Positions 24,097 to 33,639 of a stretch of DNA of 64,000 bases are shown here, piece after piece. The notes under the pieces were generated by a model. The model saw nothing but the letters and a program-made list of their open reading frames with translations. It was not told the DNA's origin and searched no databases. The DNA is taken from positions 1 to 64,000 of the forward strand of contig NZ_JASJND010000005.1 of the NCBI RefSeq assembly GCF_030065535.1, given 5' to 3'. Source of the stretch: Microbacterium dauci. Its GTDB lineage: Bacteria > Actinomycetota > Actinomycetes > Actinomycetales > Microbacteriaceae. Within the stretch, counting starts at the first letter, position 1. The number at the start of each line of letters is the position of its first letter. The translations under genes were made by a program, and so were the position numbers.

Positions 24097-25961
24097 CGTG
24101 ACACCTCCTCGGCGTCCATCGCGCGGCGCGCGGTCTCGAACCACGACGAGAGGCGGCTCGACGTATCGGCGAGGAGGATCTCGGGGGCGCCGTCCTCGAC
24201 GATCCGGCCGCCCTCGAGCCACAGCACGCGGTCGGCGCCGACGACCGCGGCGGGATCGTGTGTGATCGTCACCGTCGTCTTGCCCTCGGTGAGTTCGCGG
24301 AGCGAGCGGTGCACGGCCTCGCGCGCCTCGGGGTCGAGCCCTGTGGTCGCCTCGTCGAGGACGACGATCGGCGCGTCGCGGAGGATCGCGCGGGCGATCG
24401 CGACGCGCTGCCGCTGCCCGCCCGAGAGGGTGTTGCCGCGGCCGCCGAGCACGGTGTCGTAGCCCTGTGGGAGCGCCGCGACGAAGTCGTGGGCGCGAGC
24501 GCGGCGGGCGGCATCCTCCACCTCCTCGTCGGTCGCGTCGAGCCGGCCGTGGCGGATGTTCTCGCGCACGGACGTCGCGAACAGGACCGTCTCCTGGAGG
24601 ACGACCGAGATCGCGCCGCGCACGCTCTCGAGGGTCGCGTCGCGCACGTCGACGCCGTCGATCGTGACGCGCCCCCACACCGGGTCGATCGAGCGTCCGA
24701 GGAGGCCGACGAGCGTCGACTTGCCCGCTCCCGACGGGCCGAGCAGGCACACGGTCTCGCCGGCGCGCAGGTGCAGGTGCAGGTCGCTGAACAGCGGGGC
24801 GCCGCGGCCGTCGGCGAGGAACACGCCCTCGAACCGCACGTCGCCCGCCGTCGCCTCGAGCGGCACCGCGTCCGCCGCTTCGCGCACGTCGACGCGGGTG
24901 TCGAGCAGGTCGGCGACCCGCTCGCCCGACGCCGCGGCGCGCGCGATGCGGCCGGTGTACTTCGCGAGGTCCTTGAGCGGGCGCATCGCGAGCTTCAGGT
25001 AGGCGGTGAAGACGACGAGGTCGCCGGGCGACATCTGGTTCTGGAGCACCTGCCAGCCGCCGCCGACGAGCACGACCGCGAGTGCGACGCCGACGATCAC
25101 GTCGGTGCGCCGTTCGAGCGCGGCAGCGAGGCGTCGCGCCTTCACGCCCTCGCGCAGCGCGACGCCGTTGCCCTGGTCGAACACGTCGCCGCGCGAGCGC
25201 TCGAGGCCGTACGCCTGCACGACGCGGATCGCGTCGAGGGTCTCGGACGCCGACTCTGCGAGCCGGCCCTCGCCCTTGCGGGTCGTCCGGGACGCCTCGG
25301 TGATCGCCGTGCCCGACTTGCGCGAGAGGAGGAGGTATGCGGATGCCGCGACCGCGACGACCACGGTGAGCATCGGGTCGAGCCACAGCATGACCGCCGC
25401 GAGGGCGACGAGCGTGATGACGTTGCCGACGAGGGGGAGGCCGGCGCTGACCGCCACCTCCTGCAAACGCCCGACGTCGCCGACGAGCCGCTGCACGATG
25501 TCACCTGCGGGCGCCACCGAGTGGAACCGCACCGACAGCGACTGCAAGTGCTCGAAGACGCGGGCTCGCAGCTGCGTCGCGACGCGGGAGCCGACAAGGG
25601 CGAACGCGACGGTGCTGAGGTACGACGTGAGCGCCCGCAGGCAGACGATCACGAGCAACGCGCCGCCGCAGGCGAGGAGCAGCTCGACCGTCGCCGCCGG
25701 GATACCGGTGGTGGCCGCGCTCTGCGCGCCGAGGCTCACGGCGAGGGAGTCCACGACGATCTTCAGCGGCCACGGCTCCAGCACGCGGAACGCGACCTCG
25801 ACGAGGAGGGCGAACAGGCCGCCGGTCAGCAGCCAGGCGTGCGGCCTGAGGAACGGACGCACGGTCGCGAGGGTGCGCCGGATGGGCCTAGCCTTCGGGG
25901 TGGTCACGGCTGGTTCCTTCTTGCGGGTCTTGCGCTCGGCCTTGCGATCGCGGCGCTTCAT
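24093..25961 (-). CDS. ABC exporter, fused membrane and ATPase domains
   Basis: A 622-residue half-size exporter. A basic N-terminus (MKRRDRKAERKTRKKE) is followed by six membrane helices (about 45-330) and a nucleotide-binding domain with LLGPSGAGKST, TLSGGQRQRVAIARA and IVVLDEATTGLD. It would act as a homodimer in the cytoplasmic membrane. It overlaps its neighbours by a few bases on both sides. Its company of glycosyltransferases points to export of a glycosylated lipid, peptide or saccharide rather than to general drug efflux. Confidence 0.85.
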   Translation of the reverse strand: MKRRDRKAERKTRKKEPAVTTPKARPIRRTLATVRPFLRPHAWLLTGGLFALLVEVAFRVLEPWPLKIVVDSLAVSLGAQSAATTGIPAATVELLLACGGALLVIVCLRALTSYLSTVAFALVGSRVATQLRARVFEHLQSLSVRFHSVAPAGDIVQRLVGDVGRLQEVAVSAGLPLVGNVITLVALAAVMLWLDPMLTVVVAVAASAYLLLSRKSGTAITEASRTTRKGEGRLAESASETLDAIRVVQAYGLERSRGDVFDQGNGVALREGVKARRLAAALERRTDVIVGVALAVVLVGGGWQVLQNQMSPGDLVVFTAYLKLAMRPLKDLAKYTGRIARAAASGERVADLLDTRVDVREAADAVPLEATAGDVRFEGVFLADGRGAPLFSDLHLHLRAGETVCLLGPSGAGKSTLVGLLGRSIDPVWGRVTIDGVDVRDATLESVRGAISVVLQETVLFATSVRENIRHGRLDATDEEVEDAARRARAHDFVAALPQGYDTVLGGRGNTLSGGQRQRVAIARAILRDAPIVVLDEATTGLDPEAREAVHRSLRELTEGKTTVTITHDPAAVVGADRVLWLEGGRIVEDGAPEILLADTSSRLSSWFETARRAMDAEEVSR

Positions 25962-27079
25962 GCCGGCACCTCCGCCGAGGTGTCGGCGAGGATGCGCTCG
26001 AGCACCTGCGACCAGTCGTGGTGGGCGACCGCGTCGGTGCGAGCCTCGGCGCCGAGCCGCTCGCGGAGCGCCGGGTCGTCGGCGAGGCGGGCCAGCGCGC
26101 GGGCGAGGTCGGCGGCCGAGCCGGGCTCGACGAGGAGTCCTGATCGGCCGTCGGCGACGATCGCGGGGATCTGTCCGATGCGGGATGCCACGACCGGTAG
26201 CCCCGCGGCGAGGTACTCGTAGACCTTCAGCGGCGAGAAGTACGCCTGCCCGTCGGGGTAGGGCGCAGCCCCGACGTCGAGGTTCGCGAGGTGGCGGGGG
26301 ATGTCGGCGGGGCGGACGGCGCCGGTCTCGGTGAGCGCAACGCCGCGCGCCGCAGCACGGGCGCGGAGGGATGCCGCTTCGGGGCCGTCGCCGATGAGCG
26401 TCAGCGTCGCCCGGTCGCCGAGCATCGCGACGGCGTCGATGAGCACCTCGACGCCGTGCCAGGGCTTGAGCGTGCCGACGAAGCCGACCCGCAGCGGGCC
26501 GTCGTCGCCGCGGTGGATCGGGCGGATGCGGGACGTGTTCACGCCGTTCGGCGCGACGATCGGGGCCGCGGCGCCGTGCGCACGCGCCCAGTCGGCGACC
26601 GGCTCCGAGACGCACGCGACCACGTGGGCCGTGGTGAGCGCCGTACGCGCTGCGGACTCGGCCTCGGCGTCGTCGACGAGCACGCGATGCTCGCGCTGCT
26701 CGTCGATGAGTGGGGCGTTCACTTCGAGCACGACGCGCGCGCCCGTGGCATCCGCGATGTGGGCGCCCGCGCGGCTGAACAGCGAGAACCGCTCGTAGAC
26801 GAGGTCGAAGCCGTCCTGCGCCGCGCGGATCGCGAGCAGGGCGGATGCCGCGGCGATCGACTGCTCGCGCTCGGCGGGATCGCCGCCCGCCACGCGCACT
26901 TCGACGACGCGGACCTCGGCGAGGTCGTCCGGCACGTCGTGCCCCCGTCGCGTGCAGTACACGACGACCTCGTCGCCGCGGGAGCGGAAGGCGCGGATGA
27001 TCTCCTGGATGTGGACGGACGAGCCCTTCGTCCCGAACACGGGGACGCCGGGGTCGGCGCAGACGTACGCGACGCGCAT
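25958..27079 (-). CDS. Glycosyltransferase family 4 protein
   Basis: A 373-residue cytoplasmic retaining glycosyltransferase with a GT-B fold. The N-terminal VCADPGVPVFGTKGSSVHIQ loop binds the acceptor side. The C-terminal VGFVGTLKPWHG and SPLKVYEYLAAGLPVVAS, with the E..AAGLPVV nucleotide-sugar motif, are typical of GT4. The start has a strong GAGGAGGTG site and overlaps the previous stop (TGATG). Sugar and acceptor are not predictable. Confidence 0.85.
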   Translation of the reverse strand: MRVAYVCADPGVPVFGTKGSSVHIQEIIRAFRSRGDEVVVYCTRRGHDVPDDLAEVRVVEVRVAGGDPAEREQSIAAASALLAIRAAQDGFDLVYERFSLFSRAGAHIADATGARVVLEVNAPLIDEQREHRVLVDDAEAESAARTALTTAHVVACVSEPVADWARAHGAAAPIVAPNGVNTSRIRPIHRGDDGPLRVGFVGTLKPWHGVEVLIDAVAMLGDRATLTLIGDGPEAASLRARAAARGVALTETGAVRPADIPRHLANLDVGAAPYPDGQAYFSPLKVYEYLAAGLPVVASRIGQIPAIVADGRSGLLVEPGSAADLARALARLADDPALRERLGAEARTDAVAHHDWSQVLERILADTSAEVPA

Positions 27080-28302
27080 CACGCCACCTCCTCGAGCGAG
27101 ACGCCGGCGGTGAGCGCGGCGAGCAGGCCGGCCTGCCTGCGGGAGTCGAACTCGCGCTCCACCAGTCGGCGGGCGCGGGCCGAGATCGCCGCGGCATCCG
27201 TCGTCCCGTCGGCGAAGCCGCGGAGGGCTGCGACGAGGTCGTCGACCGACCCGGCGCGGCACAGCACACCGGTCTCGCCGTCGCGGACGATCTCGGGGAT
27301 GCCGGTCACGTCGGTCGAAATGCAGGGGACGCCCGTCGCCATCGCCTCGAGCAGGACGGTGGGCAGGCCGTCCGCGTTGCCGTCGGCCGAGACGACGCAC
27401 GGTGCGACGAAGACATCGGATGCCGCGAGCAGACGGGCCACGTCGTGCTGCGGCAGCGGGCCGGCGAGCCGAACCCGGTCGTCGAGGTCGGCCGCGGCGA
27501 TCTGTGCCGCGAGGTCGCCCTGCAATTCGCCCGTACCGGCGAGTTCGACGAGGACGTCGACGCCCTCGGCCCGAAGCTCCGCGACCGCGCGGATCAGCAC
27601 GTCGAAGCCCTTCTTCGCGACGAGTCGCCCCACCGCGGCGACGTGCAGCGGACCCGACCGGACCGGCCGCGGGCGGACCGGGAACCGGTCGAGCTCGAGT
27701 CCGTTGTAGAGGCGCGAGACGCGGTCGGTGCTCGGCAGGGTGCGCTCCAGGAAGGCCTGGTTGAAGTCGCTGACGGTCACTGCGAACGCGGCATCCGCGA
27801 ACTTCCGCGCCAGATCGTCGTGGTCGACGCTCTCGTGGAAGAGGTCTTTCGCGTGCGCCGTGAACGAGTACGGGATGCCGCTCACGAGCGACGCCAGTCG
27901 GGCGACGGTCGTCGCTGCTGAGGCGAAATGCGCGTGCAGGTGGGTGATGCCCTCGCTGCGTGCGGCCGTGGCGAGCAGGACCGCCTGCACGGCGTCGTCG
28001 ACCTCGGCGGCGAGGAGCTCGTCGAGATGGTCGGCGGCGCCCGCGCGGGTGCGGTCGTCGGCCGAGCGGAGCGCAGCCCACAGTGTCGACGGCTTCTGCG
28101 GCCGGTCGAGGTAGACGACGGGCGCCGTCACGCGGGCGAGCTCGGGGTGGAAGCGAGCGTCGTTGGTCGGCCGGAGCGAGAAGATCACGAGGTCTTCGCC
28201 CTGCGCTTCTCGCGCGAGGATCTCGGTCACGACGAACGTCTCTGAGAACCGCGGGTACACCTTCGTGACGTACCCGATCCGGGGTGCCGATTCAGCCTGC
28301 AT
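27079..28302 (-). CDS. Glycosyltransferase family 4 protein
   Basis: A 407-residue GT-B glycosyltransferase. YVTKVYPRFSETFVVTEI starts the acceptor domain, HLHAHFASAATTVA is a common GT4 motif, and VGRLVAKKGFDVLI with PTVLLEAMATGVPCIST marks the nucleotide-sugar domain. It overlaps the upstream MurG-like gene by 11 bases and the downstream GT4 gene by one. It resembles enzymes that build surface polysaccharide or glycolipid sugars. Confidence 0.86.
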   Translation of the reverse strand: MQAESAPRIGYVTKVYPRFSETFVVTEILAREAQGEDLVIFSLRPTNDARFHPELARVTAPVVYLDRPQKPSTLWAALRSADDRTRAGAADHLDELLAAEVDDAVQAVLLATAARSEGITHLHAHFASAATTVARLASLVSGIPYSFTAHAKDLFHESVDHDDLARKFADAAFAVTVSDFNQAFLERTLPSTDRVSRLYNGLELDRFPVRPRPVRSGPLHVAAVGRLVAKKGFDVLIRAVAELRAEGVDVLVELAGTGELQGDLAAQIAAADLDDRVRLAGPLPQHDVARLLAASDVFVAPCVVSADGNADGLPTVLLEAMATGVPCISTDVTGIPEIVRDGETGVLCRAGSVDDLVAALRGFADGTTDAAAISARARRLVEREFDSRRQAGLLAALTAGVSLEEVA

Positions 28303-29473
28303 TGCCCATCACCGCCTTCCGTGCGCGTGCCGCACCGACGAGGTCGGCGGCCATCCCGGCGACGGTCCGGAGTCCGTCGAGGTCGATCCCGGTGCGGTCG
28401 ACCCGGGTGTCGACGGCGCGGGCGAAGAACGCGGTGAGCGCTTCGGGGGTGGCATCCGCTGCGGCGATCGTCTCGACCGCGCCGCGGGCGGCGAGGGCGT
28501 CTGCGCGGAGCGGCTGTTCGATGCGCCGGTTGGCCCGGGGGACGATGAGCGCCGGCGTTCGGGTGCTCATGATCTCGGCGACCGCGTTGTAGCCGCCCAT
28601 GCTCACGACCGCGCTCGCGCGGCGGATCAGGGCGAGGGCATCGGGCACCGAGCGGGTCACGGTGGTCTCGGGCCCGGCCGCCTCGCGGATCGCCCGCCGG
28701 TCCTCATCGGGCATCTCGGGCCCGGTGACGATGACGTGACGGATGCCGCCCGGCACGGTCGCCCGCGCCGCCGCGGCCGCGATCGCGCCGCCGTCGGAGC
28801 CGCCGCCGACCGTGGTGAGCACGAACGGTTCGTCGGCGACCGGATGTCCGCGCCCTGGTCTGCCGTGGCTGAGGTAGCCGGTGTGGCGGACGAGCGGGGC
28901 GAGACCGGCGGGAAGCTCGCCGGTGCGGGTGAGGTCGTGGACGGTCGGGTCGCCGTACACCCAGATCTCGTCGTACGTCTTGCGGACCGCGTCGGCACCG
29001 CCGATCGCCGCCCACTCGCGCCTCGTCGCGGCGGGCTCGTCGAGCACGTCGCGCAGGCCCAGGATCGTCGTGCACGACGGGCGGTTGCGGCGCAGCCAGC
29101 GCAGTGCCGGGGCGAGCTCGCGCTCGACCCCGAACGCGTGACGGTCGACGATGAAGAGGTCGGGGCGGAAGGCGGCCATGGCCGCCTCGACGCTGCCGCC
29201 GCGCACGGCCGTGATCCGTTTGAGCCCCGTGGTCAGTCGCTGCGACGAGTACCCCTGGGGGCCCGTCGTGATGCTCGGCAGGATCAGCCAGTCCCAGCCG
29301 GGCGGCGTCGGGAACGCGGTCGCGGCGGACTGCCCGCTGATGAGCAACCCCGTGACCTCGTCACCGAGCGCGTCCGGCAGGTGCGTGGACAGCGTGTGCG
29401 CGAGGGCGAGGTTGCGCCGCACATGGCCGAGCCCGACGGAATCGTGGGAGTAGAGCGCGATGCGGATGACCAT
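28292..29473 (-). CDS. MurG/GT28-like glycosyltransferase
   Basis: A 393-residue GT-B protein with a MurG/UDP-sugar-type layout: SHDSVGLGHVRRNLALA at the N-terminus (the GxGH glycine loop) and ASAVVSMGGYNAVAEIMSTR, a typical acceptor/UDP motif, in the C-terminal half. It is the first gene of the six-gene cluster, with about 230 noncoding bases before it. No membrane helix is visible, so it is probably peripheral at the inner membrane face. Confidence 0.8.
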   Translation of the reverse strand: MVIRIALYSHDSVGLGHVRRNLALAHTLSTHLPDALGDEVTGLLISGQSAATAFPTPPGWDWLILPSITTGPQGYSSQRLTTGLKRITAVRGGSVEAAMAAFRPDLFIVDRHAFGVERELAPALRWLRRNRPSCTTILGLRDVLDEPAATRREWAAIGGADAVRKTYDEIWVYGDPTVHDLTRTGELPAGLAPLVRHTGYLSHGRPGRGHPVADEPFVLTTVGGGSDGGAIAAAAARATVPGGIRHVIVTGPEMPDEDRRAIREAAGPETTVTRSVPDALALIRRASAVVSMGGYNAVAEIMSTRTPALIVPRANRRIEQPLRADALAARGAVETIAAADATPEALTAFFARAVDTRVDRTGIDLDGLRTVAGMAADLVGAARARKAVMGNAG

Positions 29474-29608
29474 GGGGCGACCTCCAGGCGGGGGTGGAGC
29501 AGCGGGATGGAGCTGTGGACGGTGAAGCGATCCCTCTACCGTGCAAGCCCCCGCTAAGCCCAGGGTGAGCCCTTCGTGAGAGCGCGCTTACTTGCGCGTT
29601 ACCTGCCG

Positions 29609-29638
29609 TTGACATGCCCCAGGCGGCGACCATAGGCT
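29609..29638 (+). promoter_or_regulatory. Promoter of the rhamnogalacturonan lyase gene
   Basis: TTGACA (29609-29614) and TAGGCT (29633-29638) with an 18-bp spacer form a sigma-A-type promoter. The operator GGAAAGCGCATTCC lies just downstream, where a bound repressor would block transcription. Confidence 0.65.
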
Positions 29639-29653
29639 CGGATCGGCGACTGG

Positions 29654-29667
29654 GGAAAGCGCATTCC
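29654..29667. promoter_or_regulatory. LacI-type operator upstream of the lyase gene
   Basis: GGAAAGCGCATTCC differs at one base from the palindrome GGAAAGCGCTTTCC found with single changes at five other places in this island. It is centred about 22 bases after the candidate -10 box. Confidence 0.72.
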
Positions 29668-29701
29668 GAAGTTCGATGATGAACGACCGAAGGTGAATCC
29701 G

Positions 29702-32020
29702 ATGAGAAGACCCGTCCGCACATCCGTCGTCGCCGCGCTCGCCGCGACGGCCCTCGTCATCCCGGCCCAGGCCGCGATGGCACAGCCGGGACACGGCCCC
29801 GGCAAGCCGAAGCCCGCGGCATCACCGCAGCTCGAGAAGCTCGATCGCGGTCTTGTCGCGCTTCCGGGAGACGACGGCATCCGCCTCACCTGGCGTCTCT
29901 TCAAGAGCGAGGCCACGGGGGCGTCGGCGACCGGGCTCACCGGCACCGACTTCGTCGTGAAGCGCGACGGCAAGCGCATCGCGACCGTCACCGACTCGAC
30001 CACGTATGTCGACCCGGACGGCACGGAGCGCTCGCGGTACACCGTCTCGCCGCTGCAGGGCAAGCGCGAGGGCAAGCCCTCCGACAAGGTCACGGTGCAG
30101 GGGTCGCCGTTCCTCGATATCCCGCTCTCCAGGCCCGCCGACGGCGTCACGCCCGCGGGCGAGGCGTACACGTACTCCGCGAACGACGTCTCCGTCGGCG
30201 ACGTGGACGGCGACGGAGCATACGAATACGTCGTCAAGTGGGACCCGTCGAACTCGAAGGACGTCTCGCAGGTCGGCTACACCGGCCCGGTCTACATCGA
30301 CACGTACGAGCTCGACGGCACACTGCTGAACCGCATCGACCTGGGTGTGAACATCCGCGCCGGCGCGCACTACACGCAGTTCCTCGTCTACGACTTCGAC
30401 GGCAACGGCAAGGCCGAGATCATGCTCAAGACGGCGCCGGGCACGAAGAGCACCGAGTACAAGAAGGGCAAGGCGAAGAAGGCCGAGTTCGTCACGATGC
30501 CGAAGGCCGACCGCAAGGCCGGCTACTCCCACTCCGACGACTACCGGATGAGCGCCGAGGACTACGCGACCCACCTCGCGGACGTTTTCGAGGGATGGTC
30601 GGAGCGCGAGGAGATCGTCTCGGGTCAGTGGCCGGCAACGCTGGAGGAGGCGCTCGGCGCCGAGCCGCAGTACGACTACCCGCTGAGCCGCGCCGACGCC
30701 GAAGAGCTTGTCGACTACTTCATCGACGTCTACGCTCCCTCGCGCTCGGCCCGCAACGTGCTGCGGAATTTCGAGGGCTTCATCGTCGACGGTCCCGAGT
30801 ACCTCACGGTGTTCGAGGGCAAGACCGGCAAGGAGCTCGAGACGGTGCGCTACGAGCCGGGCCGCGGCGACGACGGGCTGCTGTGGGGCGACTATGCGAT
30901 GTCGCGGATCGAGCCGGGCAACCGCGTCGACCGCTTCCTCTCGGGCGTCGCCTACCTCGACGGAACACGACCCTCAGCAGTGTTCGCCCGCGGGTACTAC
31001 ACGCGCTCGACCGTCGCGTCCTACGACTGGAACGGCAAGCACCTCACGAAGCGCTGGTTCGTCGACAGCGGCCATGTGCCGATGACGAACCCGTTCAACG
31101 ACGGCCCGCACGGGCGCGACGGCACCGACCCCGAGTACGGCACCCTCACGACGCAGGGCTTCCACAGCCTGAGCGCCGCCGACGTCGACGGCGACGGCAA
31201 GCAGGAGATCGTCTACGGATCCGCGACCCTCGACGACGACGGCAGCCTGCTCTACTCCTCGTTCGACACGATGCCCGCAGGCAGTGCGACGCCCGGCGAG
31301 AACGTGCGTCTCGGTCACGGCGACGCGATGCACGTCGGCGACTTCGACCCGAACCGCCCCGGCAAGGAGATCTTCACCGTCCACGAGGGCGGCGCGTACG
31401 CCCCGTACGGCACGGCGATGCGGGATGCCGCGACCGGCGAGGTGCTCTTCGGGGCGTACTCCGGTCGCGACACCGGTCGCGGGATGGTCGGCGACGTTCG
31501 GCCCGACGTCGACGGTGTCGAGCTCTGGTCGAGCATGCCCGCCGGAACGGATGCCTCCGGGCTCCTCTCCGCCTCCGGCGACGTGCTCCAGTCCACCAAC
31601 CCGGGCACGAACATGTCGATCCGGTGGGCCGGGGACCTGACGACGCAGATCGTGAACGGCGCGCAGACCGTGACCCCCACGATCGACGACTGGACGCGCG
31701 GGACGATGCTCACGGCATCCGGAACCCTCACCAACAACGGCACGAAGGGCAACCCGTCGCTCGTGGCCGACGTGCTGGGGGACTGGCGCGAGGAACTGCT
31801 CGTGCGCACGGCGGACTCGTCGGCGCTGCGTATCTACGTCTCGACGGAGCCGACGGAGCACAAGCTCTACACGCTCATGCACGACCCGCAGTACCGGGCC
31901 GAGATCGCGCGTCAGCAGACGACGTACAACCAGCCCGCGTACACCGACTTCTACCTGGCGTCCGACATGTCCTTCGAGGACGTGCCGCTGGGCTGGGATG
32001 GTTCGACCCGCGGTCGTTGA
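29702..32020 (+). CDS. Secreted rhamnogalacturonan lyase (family PL11)
   Basis: A 772-residue secreted enzyme that cleaves the rhamnose-galacturonate backbone of RG-I by beta-elimination. A Sec signal peptide (RTSVVAALAATALVIPAQ, then AMA-Q) is followed by the PL11 propeller with several calcium-type repeats: VGDVDGDGAYEYVVKWD, VYDFDGNGKAEIMLKTA and AADVDGDGKQEIVYGSA. These match Bacillus YesW/YesX. ATG 29702 is preferred because AAGGTG sits seven bases upstream; GTG 29693 is in frame. It has its own promoter and operator. A repeat hairpin overlaps its stop codon. Confidence 0.93.
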   Translation: MRRPVRTSVVAALAATALVIPAQAAMAQPGHGPGKPKPAASPQLEKLDRGLVALPGDDGIRLTWRLFKSEATGASATGLTGTDFVVKRDGKRIATVTDSTTYVDPDGTERSRYTVSPLQGKREGKPSDKVTVQGSPFLDIPLSRPADGVTPAGEAYTYSANDVSVGDVDGDGAYEYVVKWDPSNSKDVSQVGYTGPVYIDTYELDGTLLNRIDLGVNIRAGAHYTQFLVYDFDGNGKAEIMLKTAPGTKSTEYKKGKAKKAEFVTMPKADRKAGYSHSDDYRMSAEDYATHLADVFEGWSEREEIVSGQWPATLEEALGAEPQYDYPLSRADAEELVDYFIDVYAPSRSARNVLRNFEGFIVDGPEYLTVFEGKTGKELETVRYEPGRGDDGLLWGDYAMSRIEPGNRVDRFLSGVAYLDGTRPSAVFARGYYTRSTVASYDWNGKHLTKRWFVDSGHVPMTNPFNDGPHGRDGTDPEYGTLTTQGFHSLSAADVDGDGKQEIVYGSATLDDDGSLLYSSFDTMPAGSATPGENVRLGHGDAMHVGDFDPNRPGKEIFTVHEGGAYAPYGTAMRDAATGEVLFGAYSGRDTGRGMVGDVRPDVDGVELWSSMPAGTDASGLLSASGDVLQSTNPGTNMSIRWAGDLTTQIVNGAQTVTPTIDDWTRGTMLTASGTLTNNGTKGNPSLVADVLGDWREELLVRTADSSALRIYVSTEPTEHKLYTLMHDPQYRAEIARQQTTYNQPAYTDFYLASDMSFEDVPLGWDGSTRGR

Positions 32021-32145
32021 GCGAGCGCAGCGAGACGAAACGTCCTTCGCATGGTTGGGCGTTTCGTCTCGGTCGCTGCGCTCCCTCGCGGGGCGACCGG
32101 TGTGTTGCAGCGGTCGTTGAGCGGGTCCAGCGAGTCGAAACGCCC
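32012..32145. repeat. REP-like palindromic repeat after the lyase gene
   Basis: GGTCGTTGAGCGAGCGCAGC starts one arm (32012-32042); an inverted arm CGTTTCGTCTCGGTCGCTGC begins near 32060. A third, degenerate direct copy (GGTCGTTGAGCGGGTCCAGC) lies at 32112-32145. The first arm contains the lyase stop codon. This word is common in actinobacterial intergenic DNA and may act as a terminator or mRNA stabiliser. Confidence 0.75.
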
Positions 32146-32160
32146 GTACCGGGTGGTGGG

Positions 32161-33519
32161 TCAGAACGGCGGGAGGGTGACGTCGGCAGGGGTGAACGCA
32201 ACAGCGGGCCGTGGTGCGTCTTCTCTGTAGATCCTGCCGAGGGGTGAGGTCCATTCCAGGACGCCACCCAAAAGTTGTCGAACTCTCCAACATGTGAACT
32301 GCTTCATCGAATGATGTCGCTGACACAGGTGGCACAGGTTGCAGGTGTGGGTCTTCCCGCCGAGCGCATGATCCTCGTTGTGGTCAATCTCGCAGCGGAC
32401 CGCCGCCTGGCGGCATCCGGGGAACCGGCAGTGCTGGTCCCGCGCCTGCAGGTACCGCCGCATCGCCTCGGGCACTCGGTACGAATCGACCGCGAGCACG
32501 GCACCAGTGACCGGGTGGGTCACGAGCCGCTCCCACTGGGTGTTTCCTGCCGCGAGTTGACGAGCAGTCGCCGCGTCGATGGGGGAACGGCCCACCAGGT
32601 CGCAGGCGTCGTGGTCGTCGCCCGCGAGTGCGTGCGCGGGGATCACGACCTGGATGCGCGCGCGGATCTTGCCGAGCGGCCCGGCGCTGGTGTCGCGGGT
32701 CTCGTCGAGCGCGGGTGTGCCGGCGAGGAGGAGGTCGGCGAGGAGGTCTGCCCGGACTTGGTCCATGGTGCGCGCGTCGGTGGTGACGATCTCGGCGCGG
32801 GAGTGGTCGCCCGTGGTTCCATCGGTGCTGTCGAGTCCGAGTCCCGCGCCCGCCGCGCGTTCGCCGCGGGTGTCGATGATCGCACGGCCCATCCGGGTGA
32901 GACGGTCGTGTGCACCCTCGACGAGCGCGGTCGGCATCGTCGCGATCAGGTCCGACATCCCATCCCGGCCAGGCACGATCCGCACGCACCGACCAGCTGC
33001 GGCCTCTTCGTGTCGTTCCGCGAACGAGCGCGGATGGAGGTGTTGCGCGAGCATCTCCAGCGCGGGCCGGACCCGGTTCGGGGTGTCCCGTTCGCACTTG
33101 GGGACCGCGGCATCCGCGAACGCGCCTCGCAACTCTGGCGGGAGTACCGAACCGGCGGCCACGATCGTGAGGACGTGCCCCCGCACGATGCGGCCTGCCT
33201 CCCACGCCTCGAGCGCGGCGGGGTAATCCTCGACGATCGTGCGTGCTTCGTCGATCCGGCGTTGCATGGTCCGGTCGGCGACTCGCATGATCCCGCCGAG
33301 CTCGGCGGAGATCGACCGGAGCGCCATGTCTCGCTCGCGGACCCGCGCGGGCGACCCGGCGGACGTCTTCTCGGCGAGCGCGGCCGCGGCGGCGAGCAGT
33401 CGGACCTCGCGGATCTGTACGGCAGCGGCATCCTGAGCCAAGCCCTCCATCCCATGAGCGAGCCCGGCGAGAGACGCCGTGAAGGCGTCCGATCCGGGAG
33501 TCTCTGCGGGGCTGGTCAT
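32161..33519 (-). CDS. HNH endonuclease with DUF222 domain
   Basis: A 452-residue protein of the abundant actinobacterial DUF222-HNH family. The N-terminal two thirds are helical DUF222. The C-terminal HNH reads CRFPGCRQAAVRCEIDHN, then DHALGGKTHTCNLCHLCQ and RHHSMK, with zinc cysteines and histidines in place. ATG 33519 directly follows GGAGGT, an unusually short spacing. These genes occur in many copies and unrelated places in actinobacteria and behave like stand-alone mobile genes. Nothing links it to sugar use. Confidence 0.85.
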   Translation of the reverse strand: MTSPAETPGSDAFTASLAGLAHGMEGLAQDAAAVQIREVRLLAAAAALAEKTSAGSPARVRERDMALRSISAELGGIMRVADRTMQRRIDEARTIVEDYPAALEAWEAGRIVRGHVLTIVAAGSVLPPELRGAFADAAVPKCERDTPNRVRPALEMLAQHLHPRSFAERHEEAAAGRCVRIVPGRDGMSDLIATMPTALVEGAHDRLTRMGRAIIDTRGERAAGAGLGLDSTDGTTGDHSRAEIVTTDARTMDQVRADLLADLLLAGTPALDETRDTSAGPLGKIRARIQVVIPAHALAGDDHDACDLVGRSPIDAATARQLAAGNTQWERLVTHPVTGAVLAVDSYRVPEAMRRYLQARDQHCRFPGCRQAAVRCEIDHNEDHALGGKTHTCNLCHLCQRHHSMKQFTCWRVRQLLGGVLEWTSPLGRIYREDAPRPAVAFTPADVTLPPF

Positions 33520-33639
33520 ACCTCCATTGTGGTGAGGGGGTACGACATTGGAGAGCTCGATTCGGGCTTCTGAACCCCAGGTCAAGATGAGAAAGAGTTC
33601 ATCATTTCAATCGCACGGGTCACGTGGTGTCGGGCTGCG

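Noticed and set aside
22340..28245. Several long plus-strand frames opposite the glycosyltransferase and exporter cluster
   Set aside because: Arg- and Ala-rich shadows of the minus-strand genes, which have clear motifs and coupling.
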